NCBI GenBank assembly: GCA_018697195.1
Contig: CM031859.1
Coordinates: 51,460,261 to 51,524,260, forward strand
Origin: Certhia americana
Taxonomy: Eukaryota > Chordata > Aves > Passeriformes > Certhiidae
Length of the DNA stretch: 64,000 nucleotides
Direction of reading: 5' to 3'
Under the pieces are notes generated by a model. The model made no database searches, had not been told where the DNA came from, and saw only the letters and a program-made list of their open reading frames with translations. Within the stretch, counting starts at the first letter, position 1. Every line of letters begins with the position of its first letter. Positions 51,505 through 64,000 of this stretch are shown here, piece after piece. Both the position numbers and the translations under genes were made by a program.

Positions 51505-54500
51505 AAAATATTGGCAACAAAATATTTATGCTTATGGCTACAGAAGCAAACGTTGTCTGATTTGGTATTGTTGCCCACTCTAACCCGTGTTTGATATAAC
51601 CAGTACAGCAAAATTCAGAAGTCAGGAGGTACAGAGCGCCTAAAAACCCTACTAGATTCACAGCAGAGGAGACACAAAAGGGATGAAGCTCTTTTTGACT
51701 GTATCATGCAGTATATGCTGATATATAAACCACACAGCAAATATCAGAAGATACAATTTGGCATTATGCCTGACCATGCTCAAATAATCAGGTCAGTCTT
51801 ATTTGTTACTGTTCCAATCTCTCTCAAATACTAGCTTCCTTGTTTTATTCTGATTCACACAGGCCCCACAACCATCTGTGATTTGGCAGCTTCTACCGAG
51901 TCAGAAAATGTCAGCTTGAGAGGGGAGGGGTGATTAAAGAGAAGAGACAGAAACTTTTCCAGCCCTCTGCTTGCCTGCCTTTTTAGTGTTCTCTGTGTCA
52001 GCTCTGCTGGCAACACCTACAATTCCTTTCTTTCATTAGAACATCTGATTGTGCTAACAGGGGCTGCCCAGCACTTGATTAAAGATGTGTTCTTAACCAA
52101 GAACAGTGCAATTAAATGTGAGAGTTGTATGGATCCAAGACCATAATCAGGGGCAGAAGAATAAAGTATTTCAGATTTGGAACCTGATGCATGTAATCTG
52201 TTAAATCATACTGACAGTCACAGACCAGTGCAGCTTGAAACCCAATATGCCTTATATGGTAAATTCAGCAACATTTAATAACTATCCACTAGCTTAATAG
52301 TAAGTTCTTTTCATGACAGTGCAAGTGCAGTTCTTTTCATGCACTGTCACAGCTAGCCTTTGGGACACTGTCCTTTTTCCCAGAACTAGGACTAGCACTC
52401 AGGAATTTTTGCCAAAGTGCAATTGGGTGATATTTGTTAATCAAAGAAAAGAATTCTCTTTTTGTCTGTTCAGATCCATCTTTCATGGCTTGTCCCTCAC
52501 AAATTTAGTGATAGGAAATGCTAAAAGATTGGTCTTAAACACACAGGGCATGGTTCAAGATAGAAGGGGCTTCTAATGAACTCAATGGATTTTGGGTTTG
52601 TGACTATTCCTTCTGGGCCGAAAAGAAGTTCCTGTTGTCTCTCTACTATGTCTGCAGAGTGATTAACATAACCTAAAAAAGAACAGTCAGCCAAAGAAAG
52701 CATTATTATAACTATTGTTTTGCACATGAGGAACACAAGTTGAAGCCCACAGAATTATGGAAGTGCCTCACTCACTCCAGCAGAAAAAAGCAAGCCCTAG
52801 GTCCCTATTTGAGAATCTTAACCCAGTGGTTTGAACACAATCAGCTAAGGCAGGTCCTGGTAGATCAAAAAAATGACAACAGGTCACCAGAGTCACAGTC
52901 CCATAATCCACCTTGATACTGTTTCTATTCTCTGGATTAAGCCAGAAAATTTACTGTAACATGTAGTCATTAGACCAGACATATACATACAAGGAGGTGC
53001 CTCAGGAAAGCATACATCCATTTTGAAAAAAAGACTCTTGAAATTGTAAAGGTTTATAGAACTATTTGTCCAATTGCTACACAGTTTGAAATGTAGAATA
53101 AACTTGACAGAGTAATCAAATTACTTGGGATAATGACCAAATCTCTAAAAAACTCTTTCCTTGCTAATATATGAAAGCAAATACAGACTGTACCGAATCA
53201 GTAAATTGCTCCCTGTGAACTGAGTCTAGGCAGAACAAAAGGTACTCCACTGTCTTCAATGAGATTTACTGTTAATACAATGTAGCCCTGATATTTTGTG
53301 TTGGGGAGGGAAGAGAAAGAGAGAGGTCTAAGAGTCTGAAGTCCCACATGAAGAAGCAGGATGCAAAGCTCAGAAAACAGGTCTCATCTTCTCAGAGCCT
53401 GAGCCAAAGATCTGCCTGGTAGCCTTGGGTAGCCTGGTAAAGCTCACTGGGGACTGGTTTCTGACCTCCCCTGGCTGTTCTGCCTGTGACTGTAACAAAC
53501 CAGCCTGCTGCAGTGCACACCCAGGAACACCTTATATGCTGTTTCAGGCCAGACTGGTGCATTACCAGATTTGACCGATTTTGCCAGGCAGTGGTGACAG
53601 AAAGTCACAACAAAGGCACGTTAATGGCAGAGGAGTATCTTTGGATTGGAGCTATGTTGCGAACTCCAGTGAGCCATCACAACAAGCACAATTGTTCTGG
53701 GTCAATAGCAGAAGTCACCTCCCATCAGTTGCCTCCTTTGCCACTGCAGAAGGCATCCACCTTCCCAGGATGAGCATTTGGAACGAACCACAGAAGTTCC
53801 TCACCCAATTCTATGCAAAATCAGCTGGGTTTTCCCTTCCTCAGCATTAGGTGAGTTGACATCAGTCAGAGTGTTTGGCCTGTAAGGGGTGCAGGTTTTA
53901 GCTTTTTCCTCTTCAAAGGGCAGTAGAAAAGGGCAAGGTACATCTTACATTGCTACAGCTGTGTCTGCTCCAATATTCTGCTTCAATTCCTTCCTCCCAC
54001 TACCCCCAGAAAACCAAGAGAACCCTGCTATTTCTTTTTATGCTTCATTTACCTTCACTTCAAACCCAGGATTGTTAATGCTTGCTCCACAGGACTGCAG
54101 AAAACACGAAAGCAGTGCAATGCTCCAGCATCTCATATCTAGCACACTCTTACTGTAAAGCTGCTTGCAAAGAGAAGAGTGGTCTTCCCAACCTCCAAAT
54201 TTATTCCTTAGCTGGATGACAATCTTTTATTCTACTTCCAAACAAAGTGTAGTGATCAGAAGTACTTCTTTTGTGATAGCATTAAAGAATTTTGCAGATC
54301 AAAGCCTGTCTGAAGTGATGGAGATGGTGAATACCCCCTCCTCTAGATCCAACTTAAAAATAAAAGTTGTGTGTATAATGAAAACCAAATTGTCTGTGTC
54401 TCTGCCAAAGAAATAAGAAAACCAAGAGTGGCATTTCCTTACTCCGGACCTGTGGCAGCTGGCCTCTCTTGTAATATGGAAAATCAGTGGTGGGTAATAT

Positions 54501-54966
54501 CACTGTTATGAAAAACAGTTTTAGTCAGCAATGAGTGGGTGTGAACAGTTTCAGAAAAAGTTAGCTGTTGGGCTTTTTACAGTATCTAGGACAAGTAATA
54601 TTGTGAGTTTCAACCTCAAGCAACTCTAAACTTGCTGTGGATGTCAAGAAGACCCTTCTTCCTCTTGCCTTTCTTGGTTAGTAGCAGCAGCAAGCAGTCC
54701 TGGAATAAAGATGATAGCTAATGACATCAGTACCCACAAGAGCTGATTTCAATTCAGTTCTGACACTTCTTGCTCATTCAGGAAAGTTAGTGCAAACCTG
54801 GGAATCCAGCTGTGAACATAGAGATATTCATTTAATGCTTCCCTGTACAGGAGGAAGAGACCATTCCTTTTTAATATCCATCTATTGCAATAAGTCATCA
54901 GAGCTGAAGCCTGTGCAGCAAAGCTGGTGGTACCTGCTTCCTTATTTCAGTAGAGATGTCCCACAC

Positions 54967-55062
54967 GTGGTTTTTTTCTGCAAGGTGGTTTTTATTTTTT
55001 TTGTTTGAGATTTTTTGTTTGGGTTTTTTTTTGTGGGTTTTTTGTTATAGGTTTTTGTATTT
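54967..55062 (+). repeat. G/T-only low-complexity tract
   Basis: A near-pure G and T stretch (GGTTTTTTT, TTTTTTGTTTGGG, TTGTGGGTTTTTTG) about 200 bases left of the LTR-like fragment. The nearest frame on the minus strand gives Lys/Asn-rich nonsense. Confidence 0.85.
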
Positions 55063-55261
55063 TGTTTCTCCTGTGACCGGTGTGAAATCTTAGCAGGAAG
55101 TTTTGAGCCCATATGAAGTTCTGTGAGATTCATTACAGTTTACATTTGACCCGTGTGCCAAGTGAATGAACTGAATCCAATCTTCCTAAACTGGGGAAAT
55201 CTTCACTGTTAATCAAAGTCTTTTTGATGCCTTGAGAGGCTATCTAGAACAGAGGCTAGAT

Positions 55262-55605
55262 AGTGTTAAAGGAATAAAGTATTTATTAAAAAGGCCTTCA
55301 AAGGATACAACTTGAGCAGTACAGGAGCCTGGCTGTGGCTTCATCCAAGATGGACCCAAGATGGACCCAAGATGGATGGCATGTCATGAGTTTTCACACT
55401 TTTATAAGTTTTGGTCCATTTACATATTTGGGTTGATTGTCCAATTACATTTTCAAGTTATGAAGTCCTATCCTCCCAATTTGCTCTTCTCGATTTGCTG
55501 TAGTTTTTACTTTTTGGGCCCAAAGCTGCAACGGTGTCCTTGGTTCTCAGGCTGGAAAAGGATTGTTTTGTCTAACTAAACTGTGAGGAGAATTTTGTAA
55601 CATTT
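55262..55605 (-). mobile_element. Probable solo LTR fragment of a bird endogenous retrovirus
   Basis: On the minus strand there is a TATA box (TATAAAAGTG, 55,406-55,397), and 110-120 bases downstream a polyadenylation signal AATAAA (55,287-55,282), the spacing expected of an LTR U3-R region. The wording (AGGCCTTCAAAGGATAC..GAGCAGTAC, CCAAGATGGACC, ACTTTTATAAG.TTTTGGTCCATTTACATATT, TTATGAAGTCCTATCCTC on the plus strand) recalls an LTR family abundant in songbird genomes, which I remember as ERVK/ERVL-like. Possible ends TGT..ACA lie near 55,603 and 55,264, but no matching target duplication is visible. No gag, pol or env sequence flanks it. Confidence 0.6.
55345..55378 (+). repeat. 11-bp tandem repeat, three copies (CCAAGATGGAC)
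   Basis: CCAAGATGGAC is repeated three times, the last ending CCAAGATGGAT, inside the LTR-like fragment just downstream of its TATA box (minus strand). Each copy contains CAAGATGG, which resembles a YY1 core (AAGATGGC) lacking the final C. Confidence 0.85.
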
Positions 55606-58600
55606 CATATGAAATTCTGGGTTATATACTAATGCAGTACAGAATCTGGATAATATGAAAGCTAAAACATAAGGCATCACTTTATCTACAGCCTGCCTTT
55701 CTTCAAATCACAGTACAATGTAAGTAGGGGAAAATATAAATATATTCACAGGATATGGTCCTGTAAAGACAGATGCAAACTTAAAATGTTTGAACAAAAT
55801 ATCATGAGAAAGGATTAGGAGTGCTTAGGCTGAAAGAAATGATAAATTACTCGGTTCAACTTTCTACCCAAAACAGTTTCATTCATTGGGATTTTGGTTG
55901 GGATTCCAAGTCCAGCATAACACCCTTGCTTGTTCCATTTTAGCTAGGACTGACTGCAATTATGTACAGGCCCCACTCCTGCTTGCACACAGTGCAAAAA
56001 CAAGAAGGAAGCAAAAACCAAACTAATCAGTGTATATATCCATGTGATGTGTACATATATCTGTGTATAGAGACATAAAAGGAAAGCAGGCACTCTGAGT
56101 TAGTGGGCTTTGATTTTCTCAAATGTTTCTCAAATGATGGCAGAGGTGATGGCTCCAGCATTGCATGAGCCTGGCTGTCCCAGACATATCTAAATGTATA
56201 CAACCTATGGGACAGCAGTCTAAACCAAAATACATGCGGGCTGGCACTAAATGGAATTCTAGGTAAAACAGAATATCTAACACATAACTCGCAGGAGGCT
56301 TTGCAAGCAGCATAATGCTGCTTAAGTCACCAGACCACTGTTATCTTCATGTCTGAATGTTGCAAATTACTTTCATCATCCACTCTCCACTCGCTACAGG
56401 AGAAAGAAGTTGGAGCCAAGCTTAAAGAGACAGTTCACTTCTAAAAACCTTGGTGGGCTGACTGCAGATCACTTTGGCAAGAGATTTTTAAACAGTTTTA
56501 AATTTGTCTTGGCCCTTTGTACATCTAGTTCAGTTTTTGGCCAACTTCCAATAGTAAATGAGGAACTCCTCACTTTCTGTGAAATTTTACTGTAAAATGA
56601 ATTAAAATTGAAGAAATCCATCCAAAAGGTGGTTGAAAGGAATAGATTTCCTGCACAGGAAAGCAAAAAGCTTTTTCCACACTACAGTAGAAAAAAGACC
56701 CATGAAACTATTCAGACCCAAACTGGCTTACGCAGTTCCTGTTGCAGAAAGATAACAAAAGCTATCTTTCTCTGTTTTCTCTCATCTGGTCTGTAGAAAC
56801 ATCATCTGTTTTGCAGGTCTGGAGGGCTGTGGGAGAAAAACTGGAAAGTGAAAAGAAGCCTCCATAGAGCTATGGAGGTGCATATTAATAGGCATTATCA
56901 GGCCTATTTCTCTTCTCCTTAGGTGGTTGAATGGTCTCCTTGTGATGGTAGGAGAGGAAAGGAAGGAGTAAAACTAGAGATGAGAAATGGAAGACCATTG
57001 CATGGAAAATAGTGTTAATCTTAAACTGTCAAAGTCTCATCCATGTACAGGAAGCCATGTACCATGTACATCCATGTACCAGTACAGACATTTTTCAGTG
57101 CCCAAGCTTGAGAGTTTTTCTTATTATCTCTATTTTCACTTCTTTGCTTTCTTTTTTTTCCCCCACAGTACAAGAGCAAAATAATGATCAGAGCAGTAAG
57201 GTAGGCTTATAATATTTTGGAGGAAAGGATGTCATGCATAAGCACATTTCTTTCATTAAAAGATTTGATTGCATTTACTTACATGAAATTGGGCTTTCAG
57301 AAACTGCTGCATCCCATTAAGTCACATGCTATTTTTATGTAAAGATTTCAGTACCATTCTTTGGGAGGAGCCTGTTTACATATAACACTAGACAACATTT
57401 TCCTGTACGTACTATGTGTCTGACTGTGGTGCTCATATATGCAGTAAATAGTGTCTTACAGCAAAAAACAGCTGCAGTGGAAAATGTGGGACTTCCTGGA
57501 AGGAAAGTTCCTAAGATTTGCATGTTTGTGCATGTGTGTGTATACAAAAAGATGTAAGATATATGAGCCAGTTTGTGAACTAGCTTGTTCAACTTACATC
57601 TCACCATCTTACCTCCTTTGGTAGCCAGCTACTTCTCTGAGTAGGTATTTTGCCTTCAGAAGAACTCCTATGAGACTTGTTAACAGCAACAGCATGGGTA
57701 GGTCAAGTGTCTTCAGCTGAATTTGGGGAAAAAAAAAAAAAATCCCAAACTCCCAAAACAATCAGAGTATCTTCATGGAAACTAGAAAGATCCTCAAGCA
57801 TGCCATATGTACACACGTATCTGGCTGTGGTGTTCTTCCAACATCTTAAGCAGCTCTACATCACATATGGTACCAGAACAGCTGACCTGCTGCAGATATC
57901 TCATGATAAAGAAGTAAAATTCAGTATGATTTCCTGTGTCACCATGCCAGCTGGCAGTGTCATGTTTGCAGAGTTAACATATGAGGGCAATTTTCTTTAA
58001 TGACAGTCCTTTCCTATTGTGAATATGATTTAGAAATTGTTCTAGCTTTAGTAAACTCATTTAGGGAAATTTGAGGGGCACTGGCAAAAGATTATGCAGG
58101 CACATTTGCCATAGGCAGCAGCCTCCCTCCATGTGGAGGGGCAACCAAAATCAGACTCCTCAGCATTACAATCCCTGTGACACATTAGCAGGTTGGTAGA
58201 AGTCCATGCATCCACTGAGATCTAATATTAAAGAACCTCTGGCTTATTGAGTTGAATCCCTAGTCAAGGGATTTAACTCACCTGATAATATCAGCCTGTA
58301 ATATCACTGTAAGCACAGTGTGCTTACTTGTATTACATATCTTAGACATACCTGTGCAGGGCCTGCTCTCTCACCACCAATCATTTTGGGATCGCATCTA
58401 CTCTGTAGTAAAGGGAAAAATTATCTCATGTGATAGACCAGTAGCTTTTGGGCTTACACATTAGATAATCTAATTTTAAAATATGACATGTATGGACTCC
58501 CCTACAGTGTCATTTTTCAGTGAATCTTGGCTATACACACACACAAACATGCACCACTAGGAGGAAACAAATTCCAGACCCTTTAACAGAAACATTACTG

Positions 58601-60514
58601 ACAGCAGATACTAGAGAAGAGGCATTAACAACACATTCACTTTGATCATGTTGATGGTTCAATCTCTCTTATCCCATGGAAATTCTGGTACAATTCTTTT
58701 TAGAGCAACATAGTTAGCAAGGCACCCTTAGGTACGAGCTGCCACGGCCACACAGCAACTGGATCAACTGGACACATCAAAAACACGTCTCTGGTGATAC
58801 AGGAACTTTGCCAACAAAAGAGATCTGAGGGAGAGGGATAGAACCAAAGGGCAAAAGAAGATGAATTGTCATTTCAAAAAGCAAAAGCACAAGTTTTGTA
58901 TAATGTTTGCCATTAACAGTGGATGAAGAAAGTGCATTTTCAGTGATGCAAAACAATAGATTGAAGATCTAATATATTTTTGAATGGCAATAGTAATATC
59001 AGCACTTTTTAAAACAGCCTGTCCAAAAAATATTTTGGCTGCAGTTCAGATAGAAAGTCCTATGGTATGGCATATACAGACCAACAGCAATAAACCACAT
59101 AAAAGCACACACTGCAAATCAAAGAGAGGTGGAAAGGCCAGAGGCAGCAAGGGACATTGATTTAGTACATTTAGAGCACCTCCCAGTTTAAAGAGCACGT
59201 ACACAACTAAAGACACCATTACAAATGAGAATACCATTATTGAGAATAATAGCTGGAGTTGTATATTACAGATCTCAAAGTCAAAGAAGTTCTTTGCATA
59301 GCAGCACTGTGAGAATTGCCTAAGTTCTTGGGCCTACCTTTTGGATTGCTGTAAATCTTTGCTAAAATACTGTTGAACACATTTGGAAGCAAAATCCCTA
59401 TTTAAAACACCGTTTTTTTGAATAGACAACTGGAGAAATAAATTTGTATACTGAATGCTCTGGAAAATTCTATTACATTGATTGCCAATCCTTTCCTATC
59501 TATAACAGCCAACTCCTTTACAGTGTGTGTAATAGCGAAGGACAATTGTGTTGCTGCTGGAAAACAAAGTATGTACCTTCAGCAACATTTTAAAGATAAG
59601 TAAGTCTGTCACTTACATTGTAAAGACAAAACACCCAATGGAAGTGTACTCCAAGTTTGAGGAATGAGACGCAGAGGTTTTGAAGGGAATTTTTTTCTTC
59701 AACTCCTTCTGCCTCCAGCAGAGGAGTCCGGCCAATTTTCTGGCCTCCAGGCAGCCTGCTCTGTTACATGTGCAAGGGAGACCTAAGTGATTTTTCTCTG
59801 TATGCTTCTACCTTGCCACACTCCTCCATAAAAGGGTCTGGTAAGATTATGTCTTCATGTCCTGGCATGAGGGAGAATGATGCTTTCTGTCAACTGAGCA
59901 CCAAACTTCTTATTGCCAGTGATGTCCCCATTTCAATAGGCAGCTGACTCTGTGTCTCCAGGGAGTTAGTTACTAAGACCCATAAACATGCAATAAAGAG
60001 AGACTAATTCAGAGTCCAAATAAGAAAAACATATATCTGCATTAAGACTTCAGACAGGGTATGGAGGAGTAAAATTATTAAAACCTATTTTAGAAACAGG
60101 CTTTCAAAACTCACTGCTTCCACAGGTGACACTGGGATTAATAAGAGGGTCAAGTTATGCTTAGATCATTCGTGTTTCTTGCACAAGCATGTGCATTTGT
60201 TAATTTCCTTGTCAGAAATAATACAGGGGAACCTGAAAGCCCAATGGAGCTTTTCCCCCTACAGCAAGTAAGTGAATGAAAAGCCTTTACTATGGTTCGA
60301 TAACCATAGTTATGGGAACTAGAAAAATCACCACAGTCCACCGGTTCTGTTACAAGTGCAGTTGAAGAGAATATTTGAACAGTGACAGTGGCAATTTTCT
60401 AAAGTTAGGCTTTCCAGCTAGCCGCCTGCAGACCAAAATCACCAGTTTTGATACTTTTAGGCATCAGAACCACTGTCTAAAATTAGACGGACGCAGAAAA
60501 TCTTGACAAAATGG
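55606..60514. other. Intergenic region, right part
   Basis: This is AT-rich sequence with no recognised gene or large repeat. It contains a small CCATGTAC-based repeat (57,041-57,082) and a 22-base interrupted palindrome (60,289-60,310). Part of it may belong to a longer KIAA0408 3' UTR than the one proposed. Confidence 0.6.
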
Positions 60515-63242
60515 ACTCATCCTTGACCTATTAGTTTATTTCAAAAACCTTCTGTTCATTTAACTTACATACATCAGGGAATGTTGTTGGTATTTGATCC
60601 TTTCTCTGTGATTCAACAACGTGGTCTATGTCAAAGGCAACCAAGGAAATTGAAGGGAACTAAAGAAACACCTTCACTGACTAATCAAGGGAAATGATTT
60701 TGTAGTTACATACTTCAAACAAAAGTGCATCACAATTTTTCAGAACAAAACTGCTTAACTTCACCATAAAGATAATTTAAATAAGTGACTGAAGTTAAGA
60801 ACCACATTCTTCTACAATTTTCCCATATTACCCTTTCCTCAGCATTAGGCATTCAAAGTTGGTCAGCTACTTAGGCATTTAAAAGGTCAATTTGCAAGGT
60901 ATTTTAGTTTGCTAATTTCCATAGTTAGATAGAATATTAAGCCATGTTCCAAATTTACCATGAATCATGTCTAATTTTTCTAGTTCTAGGGAAGCTAATG
61001 GAGTGCAATCTCTAAATTAGAGCAAACACTCAAATTTATAGAACTCTTGATTTTTCACTTAAGCACACAGATTTTTGCCTCTATCCAAACAGTATGAATT
61101 TTCTTCAAGATTTTCTGCCCTTGTATCTTTTCCAGCAATAACTTTGCAATAATGTCTGAGTAAGTTTTGGTGAATTGTTGATTCACTTGAAGTCTTCATG
61201 TATTGTAGGATAGACTAGAAAGGTTTATGAGAACAACTTATTCTAGATAGAGCAAATTATTCTGAATGGTATCTTTTGCCAAGCAGACAGCCACAATGGC
61301 ATGATAAATTGGGAGTTATGGCTCTAATGCCTGCTCACTCCAATATTGGCAAGCCTGAACTGCTACCAATATTACCATACAGGCTAATGCTCAGAACACA
61401 TGGCCTCCTGTTTTCTCTCTCTTCAAAATCAAAGTTGTGCAGAGGAAAGAAGAATAAGGTCCTTGAAGGAAGGAAAAAGGTGTGAATTCTCAACATGACT
61501 GGAGTAGAACAACAGATCACTACCAAAATAAGCACATTAAATTTTCCCTATATTGCCACATATACAATTCACTAGGACAAAAGCCTATACTCTCTCTGAA
61601 ATCCTTTTTACATTCACATAAGAAGATGTGCACATTAATGGATCCTGGGATGATTTTTGAAATTCCTTTCAACATACTATGTTTCTCCAGTAGAAGAAGA
61701 AAAGTTGCCAGACAAGATCAGGCTGATGTTGAAGTGCCTCTTTACTCCTTTTGACCTAGACATGATGTTTAAAGGTAACATTTATCATCATTACTGCACT
61801 GTGTATCCAGCAACAGCCTAACAAAAGGTGCAAAAATTCCAGGATGAAGGACACTCTTTCTGAAAGTTCAGAGCCTGGACAGCATCCATACTTCTTTCAC
61901 GCTGTGAGAAGAAACAAGCCAGGCTCTGTCAATGTCATTCAGATGGCAAATAATACCAAGTCAAGTGATGGCAACACCAGAGTTGCAATGCCATGTGTCA
62001 GGATTTTGGGCACCATTGTGATCATATCTCGATGCAGTATTTCCCTACTAGATGCAGCTTGTTGCCAGAGTGCAAGTAAACTTCATAACTGACTGCCACA
62101 AGTCAGTCCAGGAGCAGGGAATTTTCAAGTGGCTCAGGCACTCTAGTCTAGGAGAAGAGTAAAAAAAGGATTGTGGCTGCAGCACTGGGAATAATGGTGC
62201 TTGCTCCCCTGCCTTGAGTGAAAGTAAACAAGTCCATTGTTATCTGACTTTGCCAAACCTCAAAGTATAATGCTAGAAGGAAAAATAAGTTTTATAGAAT
62301 TGAGCATATACAACTCTTTTCTTCCCTTCATAAATTGTATGTTACAGTAGCTGAATCTACCAAAGTGTTTACAGTATGCTATATATATAATGGCACATTT
62401 AAGCTTTGTAAAGGGTTTGAAACATTTCAGAAATGTCTCTGGTGCTGAAAAAGGCTAATGTATTACAAATCATATAATATTTTAATTCAGAAAAAATATG
62501 TTTGGGAATTTTGACCTAGCATTAGGGTTAGGAAACTGAACAAGAATGTCATGAAGCGTGACTGACAAATCAGTCAAGCTAGTCTGCTTCAGATACATAT
62601 TGTGCAAGGCATTATCACTGCGATCAGTCACAAAAAATGCATATTTAGTTTTTTTACATTAAATACTACACCTGTGAACCTATGTAAAAGATATACAAAA
62701 TATAAATGTCATCAGGACTGTATATTTCAAACTTCTTAAAATAAACACGAAGTATATATATATGTAGGCATATAGGTTGTAATTTCAATGTCAACACTAG
62801 CACAGTTTGTCTCTTCTAAATACAGGCCTGTATACTTTCTAGTCCAACACATGCACCTACAAACACATGATCATGCATACAGCTTTACCTTCTGCTGTTT
62901 GCAGAAGAGTCAGAATATACAGCACTATACATTGTTTCAACTCAAAATTGACTGGCAAATTAAGAAAGATGCCGTTCAAAAGAAATTCCTTGTGAACTAT
63001 TAGAAAAAAAAAAAAAAAAAAAGAGACCCAGAGAAAACCAGGGATATCACTATTTCATCTCAATAAAAACACTGAAGACCATGGTGATGATGACCTAAGA
63101 TTCAGAATGCTTTGTCCGGCACGTGGTGGGGGTCACTCTTGGACAAAACACAACAGTGTGGAACTGGTTGCTATGACACATACCAAACACTGTTATAGTG
63201 AGGCATAGAGCTTTCACAACACCATCCAACCGAGCTCTGGGT
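60515..63242 (-). other. KIAA0408: KIAA0408 3' UTR (extent inferred)
   Basis: The UTR must begin at 63,242, just after the stop. A canonical AATAAA on the minus strand lies at 60,540-60,535, which would give a UTR of about 2.7 kb. An ATTAAA at 62,486-62,481 offers a shorter alternative of about 0.75 kb. The segment is AT-rich, has a 19-base poly-A run on the plus strand (poly-U in the transcript, 63,004-63,022) and contains no recognised repeat. The 3' boundary is uncertain. Confidence 0.4.
63004..63022 (+). repeat. Poly-A run in the KIAA0408 3' UTR
   Basis: Nineteen As, read as a U-rich tract in the minus-strand transcript. Confidence 0.9.
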
Positions 63243-63413
<171 letters not shown>

Positions 63414-64000
63414 CTAGAACACAAAGGCAAGTCCTTGCTTTAACAAGTTACAGCTTTTGTGGAATGCAGCGGGAATGCAGGAAGACATTTGCGGTGACCC
63501 CAGAACAGGTGGTTGGAAGCTATTAAAAGGAGTGCAGCAATGCACAGAATGCAAGAGAACAGCTATTTCTATGTACAGGGATTCTCACATCAGTTGTGGT
63601 TTAAAATATATGAAGACAAGTGTCAGATACAAGGAAGCGTATAAAATGATAGTGCAAGACAAAACTGACATTTCCTCTATTATTTTCTGTATGTTTTTTT
63701 GTCAGTGACTGCTGTAAAATATTCCAAGTGTAGAACTCAGAATACCATCTGATATTACTGGAGTAGGATCTACATACTTCTCAGGTATTTTGTGATATAT
63801 CCTATTTCAGGAAACTCTGTTTCCACTAGTTCAGTGTGAAGTTGTTTAACTTGGTAACTAATTCAGAATGGTTATGTGTTAATACATGTCTACCAGCAGA
63901 GCCATAGATGAAGATGAAACTCAACAGATTTTGATCACAGCTACATTGATGTAAATCGGAAATAATGAAAATAAACCCAGTGCCTCATGCCACACGTTGT
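63414..64000 (-). other. KIAA0408: KIAA0408 intron upstream of the last exon (partial)
   Basis: Sequence right of the terminal exon is AT-rich and shows no further KIAA0408 coding sequence. The large penultimate exon must lie beyond position 64,000. Confidence 0.7.

Larger units (their letters stand above)
33386..55261. other. Intergenic region, middle part
   Basis: I see no supportable gene. It contains simple repeats (33,538-33,572; 37,204-37,220; 41,644-41,743; 42,486-42,597), a MEF2-like site in a homeobox-motif-rich patch (about 46,080-46,290), a hairpin (47,062-47,098), a ZNF143/RFX motif pair (51,441-51,504) and a G/T-only tract (54,967-55,062). The 95-codon minus frame at 44,113-44,400 is discussed as a doubtful observation. 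Confidence 0.65.

Noticed and set aside
55262..55605. Complete endogenous retrovirus
   Set aside because: Only one LTR-like segment is seen; there is no second LTR and no gag, pol or env sequence nearby.

Overview
This is a stretch of vertebrate nuclear DNA, almost certainly avian and probably passerine. It is AT-rich with one CpG island, two genes with introns, long noncoding tracts and retroposons typical of birds. The retroposons are CR1 LINE 3' ends, an old CR1-type reverse transcriptase remnant, a tRNA-Ile-like SINE with a CR1 tail (resembling TguSINE1 of songbirds) and a fragment resembling a bird ERV LTR. Nothing prokaryotic is present: no operons, CRISPR arrays or insertion sequences.

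Layout. Positions 1 to about 15,250 hold the 5' half of ECHDC1 (ethylmalonyl-CoA decarboxylase) on the minus strand. The CpG-island promoter lies at about 14,720-15,260, the first coding exon at 7,486-7,707 and the second at 2,500-2,642. The second exon is followed by a GC-type splice donor. The remaining ECHDC1 exons are not visible and should lie beyond position 1. From about 15.3 to 60 kb I see no supportable protein-coding gene. This interval holds decayed retroposons, microsatellites (one spanning an assembly gap), A/C-only or G/T-only low-complexity tracts and a few candidate regulatory patches. At the right edge, 63,243-63,413 on the minus strand is the last coding exon of KIAA0408. It reads in a different frame from the longest ORF at that spot. 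Its 3' UTR must run leftward from 63,242, and its upstream intron fills the rest of the window.

The order ECHDC1 then KIAA0408, both on one strand, matches the human 6q22.33 arrangement as I remember it, so the locus looks syntenic. The two genes are not known to work together. ECHDC1 is a metabolite-repair enzyme of acyl-CoA metabolism, and KIAA0408 is poorly characterised.

I found no convincing new biological system. The most useful observations are the out-of-frame KIAA0408 exon, the GC-AG intron in ECHDC1, the lineage-informative retroposons, a ZNF143/RFX motif pair in the intergenic region and the recurring A/C-only tracts. Protein and repeat matches were made from memory without database searches.
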